From positions 1 to 41,598 of the forward strand of contig NZ_LIPP01000064.1 in assembly GCF_001418335.1 (NCBI RefSeq): 41,598 nucleotides of DNA, written 5' to 3'. A model generated the notes under the pieces. That model was not told where the DNA came from. It was given only the letters and a program-made list of their open reading frames with translations, and did no database searches. The translations under genes and the position numbers were made by a program. Source of the DNA: Streptomyces aurantiacus (GTDB lineage: Bacteria > Actinomycetota > Actinomycetes > Streptomycetales > Streptomycetaceae). How positions within the stretch are numbered: position 1 is the first letter of the stretch; each line of letters begins with the position of its first letter. Shown in pieces: positions 1 through 8,729 of the stretch.

Positions 1-603
1 CCCGGCGCCCTCCCCTGGGGCGCCGCCGTGCTCGCCGCCGGTCTCGCGGTGGAGGCGTACGCCGGCCGTACCGCCCCCGCTTCCGGCGGGCCCACGCTGC
101 CCGGCGGGTTCGACGGCGGCTCGCTCGGGGTGCTCGTCGGCTGGGTGCTCACCGCGATCGGGCTCGCGCTGGCCGGGCCCGCGCTCACGCACCTGTGCGG
201 CAGGCTGCTCCAGGCGGTACGGCCGGGCGCGCTGCGGCTGCTCGCCGGGCGCGTGCTCATGGAGGAGGCGACCCGCATCGGCCGCCCGCTCGGCGTGGTG
301 TGCGCGGTGGCGTCGGGTGCGTACGCCATGGCCTTGCTCTACACCGGTACGCACCCCGACGCCGGGCCGCTCACCACGCTCGGCGCGCTGCTCGTCGCCG
401 GGTGCTCCGTGGCGACGCTCCTGACCGCCGCCGTCGAGGCGAGGGACGCGCGCGCGGACACCACGGCGGCCCTGCTGCGGATCGGCGCGCCCCCCGCGGC
501 GCTGCGCGCCGCGGCCGCTCTGCGCGCCGGCGTTCTGCTCGCCGTCCTCACCCCCCTGACCTGGGCCATCGCGGAGATCGCGGCACTGCCGCTGGCCCGC
601 TGA
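1..603 (+). CDS. FtsX-like permease, C-terminal part (5' end outside window)
   Basis: The reading frame is open from the first base, so only the last 200 residues are present. They contain about four hydrophobic segments (near residues 45-65, 95-115, 120-140 and 175-195) separated by Ala/Arg-rich loops. This matches the end of the large FtsX/MacB-type permeases of Streptomyces, which pair with an ATPase to form lipoprotein-export or peptide-stress transporters in the cytoplasmic membrane. The ATPase partner is not in the window. The family call rests on topology and composition rather than on a diagnostic motif, so another multi-span membrane protein is possible. The gene ends in TGA at 601-603 and is followed by 160 bp without a gene. 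Confidence 0.6.
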   Translation, partial: PGALPWGAAVLAAGLAVEAYAGRTAPASGGPTLPGGFDGGSLGVLVGWVLTAIGLALAGPALTHLCGRLLQAVRPGALRLLAGRVLMEEATRIGRPLGVVCAVASGAYAMALLYTGTHPDAGPLTTLGALLVAGCSVATLLTAAVEARDARADTTAALLRIGAPPAALRAAAALRAGVLLAVLTPLTWAIAEIAALPLAR

Positions 604-764
604 CAACGTCGTACAGGTCGGAGACGCCAGGCAGGTCGGGCGGGTCGGGCAGGAGGCGATCGCCCGCGCGTACGAAAAGAAGTCCACGGACACCGATGAT
701 TTTCTGCCGGCGCCCGGGTCTATCCCTCCGAACAGCAACGCACGCACCCGACGGAGGACCTCAC

Positions 765-1172
765 ATGTACCAGCAGATGATTTTCGTGAACCTGGCCGTG
801 AACGACGTGGACGCGTCCAGGAAGTTCTTCACGGAGCTCGGCTACACGATCAACGACCAGTTCTCGGACGAGAACTGCGCGTCCGTCGTCATCAGCGACA
901 CGATCGTCGCGATGCTGCTGAACAAGCAGCGCTACGCGGACTTCACGAAGAAGGAGATCGCGGACTCGACGAAGACGAGCGAGGTGCTCCTGTGTCTCAG
1001 CGCCGAGAGCCGCGAGAAGGTGGACGAGCTGGTCGACGGGGCGATCGCGGCGGGTGGCTCGGCGAGCGGGGAGACCCAGGACCACGGCTTCATGTACGGG
1101 CGCGCCTTCGACGACCCGGACGGCCACACCTGGGAGGTCATGTGGATGGACCCGGCAGCCGTCCAGGGCTGA
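765..1172 (+). CDS. VOC family (glyoxalase/dioxygenase fold) protein
   Basis: This 135-residue protein is a complete single VOC unit: an N-terminal beta-alpha-beta half opening with an FVNLAVNDVDAS-type strand and a second half ending in FDDPDGHTWEVMWMDP. The closing segment holds the metal-ligand-like His/Glu positions typical of the family. VOC proteins are cytoplasmic metalloenzymes such as glyoxalase I, extradiol dioxygenases and antibiotic-resistance proteins; the substrate of this one cannot be read from the sequence. The ATG at 765 follows a GGAGG ribosome-binding site 7 bases upstream, so the longer upstream frame is not used. It stands alone, with 38 bp to the next gene on the same strand. 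Confidence 0.85.
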   Translation: MYQQMIFVNLAVNDVDASRKFFTELGYTINDQFSDENCASVVISDTIVAMLLNKQRYADFTKKEIADSTKTSEVLLCLSAESREKVDELVDGAIAAGGSASGETQDHGFMYGRAFDDPDGHTWEVMWMDPAAVQG

Positions 1173-1210
1173 ACCGGCCGCGCTCACACCGGCCGTGCTT
1201 ACATGGGCGA

Positions 1211-2344
1211 GTGCAGACGAGCCCCGCCCATGTGGCCCACCACAACGACCAAGAGATCGAGACGCTTGAGGAGTTCGACGCGACGGTCTCGGCCCGCGGC
1301 AGCCTCGCCGGCTTCCGCGTCCAGGCCGTCGATCTGACGGACCGTACGCGTGAGTTGCTCGCCTGCGACACCGCGGGCGCCGTCTTCCTCGGCTGCCCGA
1401 TGCGGGAGAACGCCGCGGCGAAGGTCCGCGCCGACGGCGCCCTGGTCTTCCCGCCCCTTCCCGACCTGCCGTTCGACCCGTACCGCGGCCATGTCTACTC
1501 GCCCGAGGAACTGTTCGACTCCCTCGACAAGGGCTACGAGGAGACGCCGGACGCCCTCGCGTACGACTGGTTCCGGCGGACCGGGGCCGACCGGGACATC
1601 TACGCGTCGATGCTGCGCTCCGTCCACGACGACTCCGTCTCCGACGCACTCGACGAACTCCTGCGCGGGGCGCGGGTGGTGGGCGTGATGGGCGGGCACG
1701 CGATAGCGCGCGGCTCGGCGGCGTACGGGGGCGCGGCCAGGCTCGGCCGGGCGCTCGCCCGCGCCGGGTTCACGGTGGCGACGGGCGGCGGCCCCGGCGC
1801 CATGGAGGCGGCGAACCTCGGCGCGTACGCGGCCCCGTACCGCGACGGCATGCTGGACGAGGCGTGCGAACTCCTCGGAAAGGCGCCCTCGTTCGTCCCG
1901 TCGGTGACCGACTGGGCGCGCGCCGCCTTCGAGGTGCGCACCCGGTGGCCGAAAGGCAACACCTCCGTCGGCGTTCCCACGTGGTTCTACGGGCACGAGC
2001 CGCCGAACGCCTTCGCCTCGCACATCGCCAAGTACTTCGCCAACGCCACCCGCGAGGACGGCCTGCTGGCCCGCTCGAACGCGGGCGTGGTCTTCCTGCC
2101 CGGTGCCGCCGGAACGGTCCAGGAGATCTTCGACAACACGACCCCCAACTACTACGAGTCCCGCGGCGAACCCACCCCGATGGTCCTGGTGGACCGCGCC
2201 CACTGGACGGAGCGCCTGCCGGCCTGGCCCCTCCTCCAGGCCCTGGCCCGCGACCGCCCGATGGAGTCCCGCATCACGTTGGTGGACCGGATCGAGGAGG
2301 CGCCGGAGGCGCTCGACCGCCTGTCGCGTGTAAACGAAACCTAA
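1211..2344 (+). CDS. LOG/lysine-decarboxylase-fold Rossmann protein
   Basis: This 377-residue protein carries the two signatures of the LOG-like fold: a GGGPGAMEAAN segment near residues 190-200 and a PGAAGTVQE segment near residue 296. The second corresponds to the PGGxGTxxE nucleotide-binding/catalytic motif, with Ala-Ala in place of the usual Gly-Tyr or Gly-Thr. LOG-type enzymes hydrolyse nucleoside monophosphates, as in cytokinin activation. This protein is nearly twice the length of a classical LOG, so it belongs to the longer, poorly characterised branch. The N-terminal ~170 residues have no recognised domain. No in-frame ATG exists near the 5' end, and GTG at 1211 is the best start although its ribosome-binding site is weak; GTG at 1232 is an alternative. 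Confidence 0.75.
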   Translation: MQTSPAHVAHHNDQEIETLEEFDATVSARGSLAGFRVQAVDLTDRTRELLACDTAGAVFLGCPMRENAAAKVRADGALVFPPLPDLPFDPYRGHVYSPEELFDSLDKGYEETPDALAYDWFRRTGADRDIYASMLRSVHDDSVSDALDELLRGARVVGVMGGHAIARGSAAYGGAARLGRALARAGFTVATGGGPGAMEAANLGAYAAPYRDGMLDEACELLGKAPSFVPSVTDWARAAFEVRTRWPKGNTSVGVPTWFYGHEPPNAFASHIAKYFANATREDGLLARSNAGVVFLPGAAGTVQEIFDNTTPNYYESRGEPTPMVLVDRAHWTERLPAWPLLQALARDRPMESRITLVDRIEEAPEALDRLSRVNET

Positions 2345-2371
2345 AAGCAGGGGTCAAGACGGACACACGGA

Positions 2372-2401
2372 TTGACAACCGGAGACGGTGCCCAATAAAC
2401 C
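2372..2401 (+). promoter_or_regulatory. Candidate sigma-70-type promoter for the LAETG protein gene
   Basis: A perfect TTGACA lies at 2372-2377, followed after 17-18 bp by an A/T-rich AATAAAC at 2394-2400 in otherwise GC-rich DNA. It points toward the gene starting at 2480, leaving a leader of about 70 nt. The -10 match is imperfect, so the site is a prediction. Confidence 0.45.
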
Positions 2402-2479
2402 TGTGAGGCGTCTGGGATTGTTGTTTCGCAGCAACTCCCTTCAACCCCCCTCGTTTTGTGCATCCCGTGAAGGGCAATC

Positions 2480-3163
2480 GTGTCCATATCTCGCCGTACC
2501 GCACGTTCCGTGCGCATTCTCGGAGTTGCCTCCGCATCGGCCGCGCTCACGCTCGGCCTCGCCGGCAACGCGCTCGCCTGCAACATCAGTGAGTTCAGCG
2601 CCGTCGCCAAGTGCGACGGCACCAAGGGCGTCATCAGCGTCACCGACAAGGACCCGTCGGGCGTCAAGGCCAAGGTCTCTGTCTTCCGGTCGAACGACGG
2701 CGGCGAGAAGCTCGTCGGCGAGCAGGAGGTCGAAGGCACGCGCGAAGGCGTGACCATCGACTTCTCCGAGGACTGGAAGCCGAACACGACGTACCGCGTG
2801 CACGTCAAGGCCGGCAACCAGGTCGACGAGGACATCAAGGGCGGGCTCACCACCCCGTCCGAGGGCTGCGAGTCCCCGGAGGAGTCCACTCCTCCGGCGT
2901 CCCCGTCGCCTTCGGAGAAGCCCTCGCAGGAGCCCTCCTCGCCCTCGGACGCCTCGGAGGCCCCGAAGCCTTCGGCAGCGGAGAGCTCCCCCGCCGCGTC
3001 GACCGGGGACAACGCTCCCTCGCCCGCGGGTGACTCGAACCTCGCCGAGACCGGCTCCAGCTCCAACACCGGTGCGATCGCCGGGATAGCGGCCGCGCTC
3101 GTGGCGGCCGGCGCCGGCGTGATGTTCGCACTGCGCCGCCGCGGCGCAGCGAACAACCGCTGA
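2480..3163 (+). CDS. LAETG-motif cell-wall-anchored surface protein
   Basis: This 227-residue protein has a signal peptide (residues 1 to about 33: Arg-rich start, then a hydrophobic stretch ending ALA-C), a folded domain of about 90 residues, a Ser/Pro/Glu-rich linker (about 130-185), and a sorting signal. The signal is LAETG at 188-192, followed by a hydrophobic helix and a final RRRGAANNR tail. Streptomyces class E sortases cleave LAxTG signals and attach the protein to peptidoglycan, so this is expected on the cell surface. The GTG start follows a GAAGGG ribosome-binding site. The Cys after the signal peptide suggests a disulphide with the later Cys residues rather than lipidation. No sortase is nearby. 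The ligand or role of the folded domain is unknown. Confidence 0.88.
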   Translation: MSISRRTARSVRILGVASASAALTLGLAGNALACNISEFSAVAKCDGTKGVISVTDKDPSGVKAKVSVFRSNDGGEKLVGEQEVEGTREGVTIDFSEDWKPNTTYRVHVKAGNQVDEDIKGGLTTPSEGCESPEESTPPASPSPSEKPSQEPSSPSDASEAPKPSAAESSPAASTGDNAPSPAGDSNLAETGSSSNTGAIAGIAAALVAAGAGVMFALRRRGAANNR

Positions 3164-3185
3164 CACCACCCTGGCTGCACCTGTA

Positions 3186-3217
3186 GTGGCCCGCCCCCGC
3201 ACAAGGGGGCGGGCCAC
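3186..3217 (+). terminator. Rho-independent-type hairpin after the LAETG gene
   Basis: A perfect 13-bp stem (3186-3198 with 3205-3217) closes a 6-base loop, 23 bp after the stop codon. There is no U tract, as is usual in Streptomyces. Because it is symmetric it could also stop traffic from the converging thiamine operon. Confidence 0.8.
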
Positions 3218-3237
3218 CGCTGCGTTCGGCTTCCGAG

Positions 3238-3305
3238 AGCACCGGGCGCCCCGTAAGGGGCGCGGGGAACGGCGCGCCAAGCCCCCACCGGCCTGTGGGC
3301 CACCA
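3238..3305. repeat. Streptomyces intergenic repeat with GCGCCCC-gtaa-GGGGCGC hairpin
   Basis: A 7-bp GC stem (3246-3252 with 3257-3263, tetraloop GTAA) is followed by GGGGAACGGCGCG and a CCCCCACCGG block. This resembles an intergenic repeat that I recall as very common in Streptomyces genomes. It lies between two convergent genes, where it may act as a second terminator. Only one copy is seen in this window, so membership in the family is from memory. Confidence 0.6.
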
Positions 3306-3381
3306 CAACGCGTCCTCCGCGAGCCAGGCGTCCAGGGACGGGGTCGCTGTCCGCAGGCCCCTGTGACCCCCGCGAGGGGCG

Positions 3382-4431
3382 TCATGGCCGCAACCAGGCC
3401 GCCGCCCGGCCCCCCGCGAGTACGACAATTTCCGCCGCGTCGAAGGCCACCCCGACCTCTTCCCCGGTCTCAGGCGCCTCCCGCAGCGCACACGCCGCCT
3501 CAAGCCGCGGTGCGGCGCCCTCCGGCTGCAGTTGTACGGCCACGTGGGTGCCCCGGAAGGTCCGTGCGGCCACCGTGCAGCGCAGCCCCTCCTCGGCCGG
3601 TACGAGCCGTACGCCCGCCGGCCTGACAAGGAGCGTGACCTCGCCCTGCGGGGCGTCGGAGGGCGCCGGCAGCTTGCCCCACGGGGTGTCCGCGGCCTCC
3701 CCGCTGACCGTCGCCCCGGCCACGTTCTCGAAGCCGAGGAAGCGGGCCACGAACTCGTCTGCCGGGCGCTGCCAGACCTCAAGTGGCGTACCCGACTGGG
3801 CGATCCGCCCGTCCCGCATCACGACGACCCGGTCGGCGAGCGCGAAGGCCTCGCCCTGGTCGTGGGTGACCGCGAGCACGGTGGTGCCCAACTCGCCGAA
3901 CAACTCCCGCAGTTCGACCACCAGTCGCTCACGCAGTGACCGGTCCAGCTGGCCGAGCGGCTCGTCGAGCATGAGCAGCCGGGGCCGGGGAGCCAGGGCG
4001 CGGGCGAGAGCGACCCGCTGCTGTTCTCCGCCGGAGAGGCAGGCGACGGCCCGCCCGTGGGCGCCCGGCAACCCCACGAGTTCGAGCAACTCCCTCACCC
4101 GTACGGCCTGTCGGCCCTTCGACTCGCCGTGCATGCGCAGCCCGAAGGCCACGTTTCCGGCCACATCGCGCTGCGGGAACAGCTGGTGGTCCTGGAACAT
4201 CAGGCCGACGCCCCGCTTGTGCGCGGGCACGCCGTCGAGGTCGCGGCCGTCCAGGAACACCCGTCCGTCGTCCAGGTGCTGCAGCCCGGCGACGGCCCGC
4301 AGCAGCGTCGACTTGCCGCTGCCGCTGGGCCCGAGGACGCACACGATCTCGTGCTCGGCGACATCGAGGCCGACGTCGTCGAGCACGGCCCGCCCCCCGA
4401 ACCGTACGGTCGCTCCATCGAGCTCAAGCAT
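3382..4431 (-). CDS. thiQ: Thiamine ABC transporter, ATP-binding protein
   Basis: This 349-residue protein is a standard ABC ATPase. Walker A GPSGSGKST lies at residues 34-42, the signature LSGGEQQR follows near residue 140, Walker B LLMLDEP comes directly after, and the switch His is in AVTHDQGEA. A C-terminal domain of about 110 residues resembles the regulatory TOBE-like domain of the polyamine/iron/thiamine importer ATPases. It powers uptake through the fused permease encoded just upstream; only 2 bp separate the permease stop from this ATG, so the two are translationally coupled. The thiamine assignment comes from the TPP riboswitch at the head of the operon. The same frame stays open upstream through the permease gene, but that is antiparallel-frame noise. 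Confidence 0.9.
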   Translation of the reverse strand: MLELDGATVRFGGRAVLDDVGLDVAEHEIVCVLGPSGSGKSTLLRAVAGLQHLDDGRVFLDGRDLDGVPAHKRGVGLMFQDHQLFPQRDVAGNVAFGLRMHGESKGRQAVRVRELLELVGLPGAHGRAVACLSGGEQQRVALARALAPRPRLLMLDEPLGQLDRSLRERLVVELRELFGELGTTVLAVTHDQGEAFALADRVVVMRDGRIAQSGTPLEVWQRPADEFVARFLGFENVAGATVSGEAADTPWGKLPAPSDAPQGEVTLLVRPAGVRLVPAEEGLRCTVAARTFRGTHVAVQLQPEGAAPRLEAACALREAPETGEEVGVAFDAAEIVVLAGGRAAAWLRP

Positions 4432-4433
4432 CG

Positions 4434-6185
4434 TCAGAACTCTCCCGTCCGGTCGGTGCGAAGGCGTTCGAGGACCAGCAGCGCCACCGCGCACACCACC
4501 ATCAAGATCGTCGAAAGGGCCATGGCCTGCCCGTAGTTGAGGTCGCCGGCCCGCCCGAGCAGCCGGGCCACGGCGACCGGCAGCGTCGGGTTGTCGGGCC
4601 GTGCGATGAAGACCGTCGCGCCGAACTCGCCCAGCGACACGGCGAAGGCGAACCCGGCCGCGACCAGCAGCGCCCGCCGCACCATCGGCAGGTCGACCTC
4701 GCGCCACACCCGCCAGGGCGAGGCCCCGAGCACCGCCGCCGCCTCGCGCAGCCGCCCGTCCACCGCTCGCAGCACCGGCAGCATGGTCCGTACGACGAAG
4801 GGGACGCCCACCAGCGCCTGCGCGAGCGGCACCAGGATCCAGGTGCTCCGCAGGTCCAGCGGCGGCTCGTCGAGCGCGATGAGGAAGCCGAAGCCGACGG
4901 TCACGGCGGAGACGCCGAGCGGCAGCATGAGCAGCGCGTCGAAGCCCCGTACGAGACGTCCGGCGTCCCGGCGGGTGAGGGCGGCAGCCGCCAGTGAGCC
5001 GATCAGCAGCGCGATGGCGGTCGCGGCGAGCGCGTACCGCAGGGAGTTGCCGACGGCCTCGATCGGCGGCACCAGGAAGAGGCTTCCCTCGTTGGCGGTC
5101 AGCGCCTTGTAGTAGCCGAATCCGGGGGCGTCGAGCGACCGCTCGACCAGGACGGCCAGCGGGAGGACGAGCAGGACGGCGATGCTGCCGAGGACGGCGG
5201 CGAGCAGCGCCCACTGCCCCGCCCCGCGCGGCCGGCGCGCGGTCGTGGCGGCGTCGACCAGGCGCAGGGCCGTCTCCCGCCGCCGTACGGTCCAGGCGTG
5301 GACGGCGAGGATCGCGCCCACCGCGGCGAACTGGACGATCGTCAGCACGGCGGCCGTGGAGAGGTCGAAGATCTCCGAGGTCTGCCGGTAGATCTCGACT
5401 TCGAGCGTCGAGAAGGTGGGGCCGCCGAGGATCTGCACGACACCGAAGGAGGTGAAGGTGAAGAGGAAGACCATGAGCGCGGCGGCGGCCACGGCCGGGC
5501 CGAGCGCCGGCAGCGTCACCTTGCGCCAGGCCGCGAACGGCGAGGCGCCGAGCATCCGCGCGGCGTCCTCCTGACGCGGGTCGAGCTGCGACCAGAGGCC
5601 GCCGACCGTGCGGACGACGACCGCGTAGTTGAAGAAGACGTGCGCGAGCAGGATGGCCCACACGGTGGTGTCCAGGCGTACGCCCCACAGCTCGTCCAGC
5701 AGCCCGCCCCGCCCGAGCAGCGCCAGGAAGGCGGTGCCCACGACGACCGTGGGCAGCACGAAGGGGACGGTCACAACGGCCCGGAGGACCTGCCTGCCCC
5801 TGAAATCGAAGCGCGCGAAGACGTACGCGCCGGGGAGCGCGATCAGCAGCGTGAGCGCGGTCGAGGCGAGCGCCTGCCAGGTCGTGAACCACAGGACGTG
5901 CCGGATGTCCGGCTGCGCGAGAACGTCCCAGATCCGCCCGAACCGCCAGACGCCGTCGACCTTCAGCCCACGGGCGGTGATCGCCACGACCGGATAGGCG
6001 AAGAAGACCCCGAAGAACGCGACGGGCACGGCCATGAGACCGAGCCGAGCCGCGCTTCCCCTGTTCGCCGCGCTCCCCCTGGGCGAGCGCGGGCGCGTAC
6101 GAAGCCGCGTACCCGGCTTCGTACGCGGCTCCGCCTCGGGCTTCACCTCGGGCTGCGGCTCTACTTCAGTACGAGCGAGGTCCAT
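4434..6185 (-). CDS. thiP: Thiamine ABC transporter, fused two-domain permease
   Basis: This 583-residue membrane protein contains two copies of the binding-protein-dependent permease domain in one chain, as in ThiP. Each copy has an EAA-type loop that docks on the ATPase: EDAARMLGASPF near residue 205 and EAAAVLGASPWRVW near residue 482. About twelve hydrophobic helices are visible. The first 50 residues are a Pro/Glu then Arg-rich cytoplasmic tail encoded by near-repeats. ATG at 6185 would overlap the 3' end of thiB by 25 bp; GTG at 6197 and a GTG just after the thiB stop are alternatives, and none has a strong ribosome-binding site. Topologically similar iron (FbpB-type) permeases exist; the riboswitch decides for thiamine. 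Confidence 0.88.
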   Translation of the reverse strand: MDLARTEVEPQPEVKPEAEPRTKPGTRLRTRPRSPRGSAANRGSAARLGLMAVPVAFFGVFFAYPVVAITARGLKVDGVWRFGRIWDVLAQPDIRHVLWFTTWQALASTALTLLIALPGAYVFARFDFRGRQVLRAVVTVPFVLPTVVVGTAFLALLGRGGLLDELWGVRLDTTVWAILLAHVFFNYAVVVRTVGGLWSQLDPRQEDAARMLGASPFAAWRKVTLPALGPAVAAAALMVFLFTFTSFGVVQILGGPTFSTLEVEIYRQTSEIFDLSTAAVLTIVQFAAVGAILAVHAWTVRRRETALRLVDAATTARRPRGAGQWALLAAVLGSIAVLLVLPLAVLVERSLDAPGFGYYKALTANEGSLFLVPPIEAVGNSLRYALAATAIALLIGSLAAAALTRRDAGRLVRGFDALLMLPLGVSAVTVGFGFLIALDEPPLDLRSTWILVPLAQALVGVPFVVRTMLPVLRAVDGRLREAAAVLGASPWRVWREVDLPMVRRALLVAAGFAFAVSLGEFGATVFIARPDNPTLPVAVARLLGRAGDLNYGQAMALSTILMVVCAVALLVLERLRTDRTGEF

Positions 6186-7279
6186 GACTTGACCCACTCG
6201 TCACGGTTGTCGGCGATCCTGGCCGGGTCCAGGGTCTCGGGGTTCGCGGCCGCCGGCCCGTACTGCGTGAACGAGTCGGGCACCTTGGCGCCCTCGACCA
6301 CCGGGTACACGAACATGTTGAGCGGCATGTCCTCCTGGAACTGCTTGCCGACCAGGAAGTCGATGAGCGCCTTGCCGCCCGCGGTGTTCTTCGCGTTGCT
6401 CAGCAGGCCCGCGTACTCGACCTGCCGGAAGCAGGTGCCGTCCGCGACACCGGTCGGCGCGGTCTTCGGCTTCGGGTCGGCGTAGATGACCTCGGCGGGC
6501 GGGGACGAGGCGTACGAGACGACGAGAGGCCGGTCGCCCTTGGCCTTCTTGCCGCCGGCGGAACCGGAGAACTCCTCGTTGTAGGCCTGCTCCCAGCCGT
6601 CGACGACCTTCACGCCGTTGGCCTTGAGCTTCTTCCAGTAGCCCTCCCAGCCCCCGTCGCCGTACTTGGCGGCGGTGCCGAGCAGGAAGCCGAGGCCCGG
6701 CGAGGACGTCGAGGCGTTCTCGGTGACGAGGAGGTTCTTGTACGCGGGCTTGATCAGGTCGTCGAAGGACGTCGGCGGGGCAAGCTCGTGCTCACTGAAG
6801 TAGGCCTTGTCGTAGTTGACGCAGATGTCACCGGAGTCGATGGGCGTGACCCGGTGCTTGTCCTGGTCGACCCGGTACGGCGCCTGGATCCGATCGGCGC
6901 CCTTGGCCTCGTACGACTGGAAGAGACCGTTGTCGAGGGCGCGCGAGAGCAGGGTGTTGTCGACGCCGAAGAAGACGTCGCCCTGCGGGTTGTCCTTGGT
7001 GAGGATCGCCTTGTTGACGGCCTGCCCGGCGTCGCCGTCCTTGAGGACGCGGACCTTGTATCCGGACTTCTTCTCGAACGCCTTCAGTACGTCCTTGGTG
7101 TAGGCGAAGGAGTCGTGGCTGACGAGGGTCACGGTCTTGGACCCCGAGCCCTCGTCGCCGGACCCGGAGTCGGACGACCCGCACGCGGCGAGCGCGACAA
7201 GACCGAGCCCGGTGGCCGCGACGACGGCCGTGACTCTACGGGTGACACTCGTGGTGCTTGTGGTGCTTGTGGTGCTCAC
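6161..7279 (-). CDS. thiB: Thiamine ABC transporter, substrate-binding lipoprotein
   Basis: This 372-residue protein begins with a Ser/Thr-rich leader and a hydrophobic segment ending in the lipobox L30-A-A-C33, so the mature protein would be lipid-anchored outside the membrane. The rest is a type-2 periplasmic-binding fold; the start TVTLVSHDSFAYTKDVLKAF and the later DSGDICVNYDKAYF segment fit the ThiB/iron-binding branch. It would capture thiamine or its phosphates and hand them to ThiP. The GTG at 7279 is preceded by AGGAGG with a 6-7 base gap, which rules out the longer upstream frame. It heads the thiBPQ operon and is controlled by the TPP riboswitch located 92 bp upstream. Confidence 0.9.
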   Translation of the reverse strand: MSTTSTTSTTSVTRRVTAVVAATGLGLVALAACGSSDSGSGDEGSGSKTVTLVSHDSFAYTKDVLKAFEKKSGYKVRVLKDGDAGQAVNKAILTKDNPQGDVFFGVDNTLLSRALDNGLFQSYEAKGADRIQAPYRVDQDKHRVTPIDSGDICVNYDKAYFSEHELAPPTSFDDLIKPAYKNLLVTENASTSSPGLGFLLGTAAKYGDGGWEGYWKKLKANGVKVVDGWEQAYNEEFSGSAGGKKAKGDRPLVVSYASSPPAEVIYADPKPKTAPTGVADGTCFRQVEYAGLLSNAKNTAGGKALIDFLVGKQFQEDMPLNMFVYPVVEGAKVPDSFTQYGPAAANPETLDPARIADNRDEWVKSWTSLVLK

Positions 7280-7313
7280 TGGATTCCTCCTGGGTTGACC
7301 AGGAAGAGACGCG

Positions 7314-7350
7314 GCCCTGCCCGGGACCTCGATCGGATCCCGGGCAGGGC
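7314..7350 (-). terminator. 13-bp GC hairpin between TPP aptamer and thiB (expression platform)
   Basis: A perfect 13-bp stem (7314-7326 with 7338-7350, 11-base loop) lies between the aptamer and the thiB ribosome-binding site on the transcribed strand. Its place suggests a riboswitch-controlled terminator. A second small pairing, CCTGG with CCAGG, directly overlaps the thiB Shine-Dalgarno AGGAGG and could give translational control as well. Confidence 0.65.
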
Positions 7351-7370
7351 GCAACAGCTTGAGTAGTGAC

Positions 7371-7456
7371 CGAACTTCCTACCCAGAATGACCTGGGCAA
7401 GGTTCAGAGGGTCTGCGGGCTCTCCCGCACTCTCAGCGCTGTGGCGCTCCCCTGTC
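7371..7456 (-). promoter_or_regulatory. TPP (THI-box) riboswitch
   Basis: Read on the minus strand, this segment contains the conserved blocks of the thiamine pyrophosphate aptamer in order: GGGGAGCGCC, GCTGAGAG, a GC-rich variable stem (GTGCGGGAGAGCCCGC), ACCCTCTGAACCT, and GGTCATTCTGGGTAGGAAG. These build the P1-P5 fork that binds TPP. It sits directly upstream of thiB, so the importer should be repressed when TPP is abundant. Confidence 0.93.
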
Positions 7457-7523
7457 GGAATATGAAGATGTCGGACCCTGTATGAAGACGTCGGGCCATG
7501 AAGACGTACGTATGCCCGCCAGA

Positions 7524-8630
7524 CTACCGCTCGGTGGCCGCGAGCTGCCCGCAGGCCCCGTCGATCTCCTGACCACGGGTGTCCCGGACGGTGACGGGCA
7601 CACCATGGGCGGCGATCGCCTCGACGAACGCCTTCTCGTCCTCGGGGCGCGAGGCCGTCCACTTGGAGCCGGGCGTCGGGTTCAGCGGAATCAGGTTCAC
7701 ATGCACCGGCTTGCCCTTGAGCATCCGCCCGAGCCGGTCACCGCGCCACGCCTGGTCGTTGATGTCCCGGATGAGCGCGTACTCGATGGAGAGCCGGCGC
7801 CCCGACCTGGCCGCGTACTCCCAGCCGGCGTCCAGCACTTCCCGTACCTTCCACCGCGTATTGACCGGTACGAGGGTGTCGCGCAGTTCGTCGTCCGGTG
7901 CGTGCAAGGAGATGGCGAGGCGGCACTTGAAGCCCTCGTCGGCGAACCGGTTGATGGCGGGGACGAGACCGACGGTCGACACGGTGATCCCGCGCTGCGA
8001 AAGGCCGAGCCCGTCCGGCTCAGGGTCGGTGAGGGCCCGGATCGACTGGACGACCCGCTTGTAGTTGGCGAGGGGCTCGCCCATGCCCATGAAGACGATG
8101 TTGCTGAGGCGCGCCGGGCCGCCGGGGATCTCCCCGTCACGCAGCGCCCGCATGCCGTCGACGATCTGGTGCACGATCTCGCCGGTGGACAGGTTCCGGT
8201 CGAGACCGGCCTGCCCGGTCGCGCAGAACGGGCAGTTCATCCCGCAGCCGGCCTGTGAGCTGATGCACATGGTCACCCGGTCCGGGTAGCGCATCAGCAC
8301 GGACTCGACGAGGGTGCCGTCGAAGAGCCGCCAGAGGGTCTTGCGGGTGGTCTCCTCATCGGTGGACAGATGCCGCACGACCGTCATCAGCTCGGGCAGC
8401 AACGCCTCCTGGAGCTTGGCGCGCGACCCCGACGGGATGTCGGTCCACTGCTCCGGATCGTGCGCGAACCGCGCGAAGTAGTGCTGCGAGAGCTGCTTGG
8501 CGCGAAACGGCTTCTCACCGATCGCGGCAACGGCCTCTTTGCGCTCGGCGGGCGTGAGATCGGCAAGGTGCCGCGGCGGCTTCTTGGCTCCGCGGGGGGC
8601 GACGAATGTGAGTTCTCCGGGCTTAGGCAT
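7524..8630 (-). CDS. rlmN: Dual-specificity rRNA/tRNA m2A methyltransferase RlmN
   Basis: This 368-residue radical-SAM enzyme methylates C2 of adenosine 2503 in 23S rRNA (and position 37 of some tRNAs). It shows the 4Fe-4S motif CGMNCPFC, the [10 protein letters not shown] segment, and the C-terminal GACGQL Cys that carries the methyl group. The start MPKPGEL fits the family. The ATG lies inside the 40-bp repeat that bounds the integrated element, so the coding sequence is intact but everything upstream of base 8650 is foreign. Its ancestral upstream region now sits 11.6 kb away beside cdsA. The frame stays open about 87 codons into the element, but this has no recognisable start or family similarity. 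Confidence 0.95.
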   Translation of the reverse strand: MPKPGELTFVAPRGAKKPPRHLADLTPAERKEAVAAIGEKPFRAKQLSQHYFARFAHDPEQWTDIPSGSRAKLQEALLPELMTVVRHLSTDEETTRKTLWRLFDGTLVESVLMRYPDRVTMCISSQAGCGMNCPFCATGQAGLDRNLSTGEIVHQIVDGMRALRDGEIPGGPARLSNIVFMGMGEPLANYKRVVQSIRALTDPEPDGLGLSQRGITVSTVGLVPAINRFADEGFKCRLAISLHAPDDELRDTLVPVNTRWKVREVLDAGWEYAARSGRRLSIEYALIRDINDQAWRGDRLGRMLKGKPVHVNLIPLNPTPGSKWTASRPEDEKAFVEAIAAHGVPVTVRDTRGQEIDGACGQLAATER

Positions 8631-8650
8631 GGCTGTACCAGTGTCGCAGA
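8611..8650. repeat. Left attachment site (attL), 40-bp direct repeat
   Basis: This 40-bp sequence is identical to 20226-20265 and in the same orientation. It covers the first seven codons of rlmN (minus strand, ATG at 8630-8628) plus 20 bp upstream. Bases outside the 40 bp differ at once on both sides, which sets the limits of the repeat. Confidence 0.93.
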
Positions 8651-8729
8651 TCGATTCGTGTGACCTGGGCGCCAAGCCCTGCACGGTGGTCGTCGGTGGT
8701 CGACTCTGGTCGTCGTTGGCCCTCCTCCG

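Noticed and set aside
3382..5892. A single 836-codon minus-strand frame covering thiQ and most of thiP
   Set aside because: Only the part below 4431 encodes the ABC ATPase with a proper ATG; the rest is an Arg/Ala-rich shadow of the permease, which is read in another frame.
3382..7279. Iron(III) importer instead of thiamine importer
   Set aside because: Permease and binding protein are also similar to iron importers, but the TPP riboswitch directly upstream points to thiamine.
8611..8650. tRNA gene as integration target
   Set aside because: The 40-bp repeat has no tRNA arm sequences; it overlaps the rlmN start codon instead.
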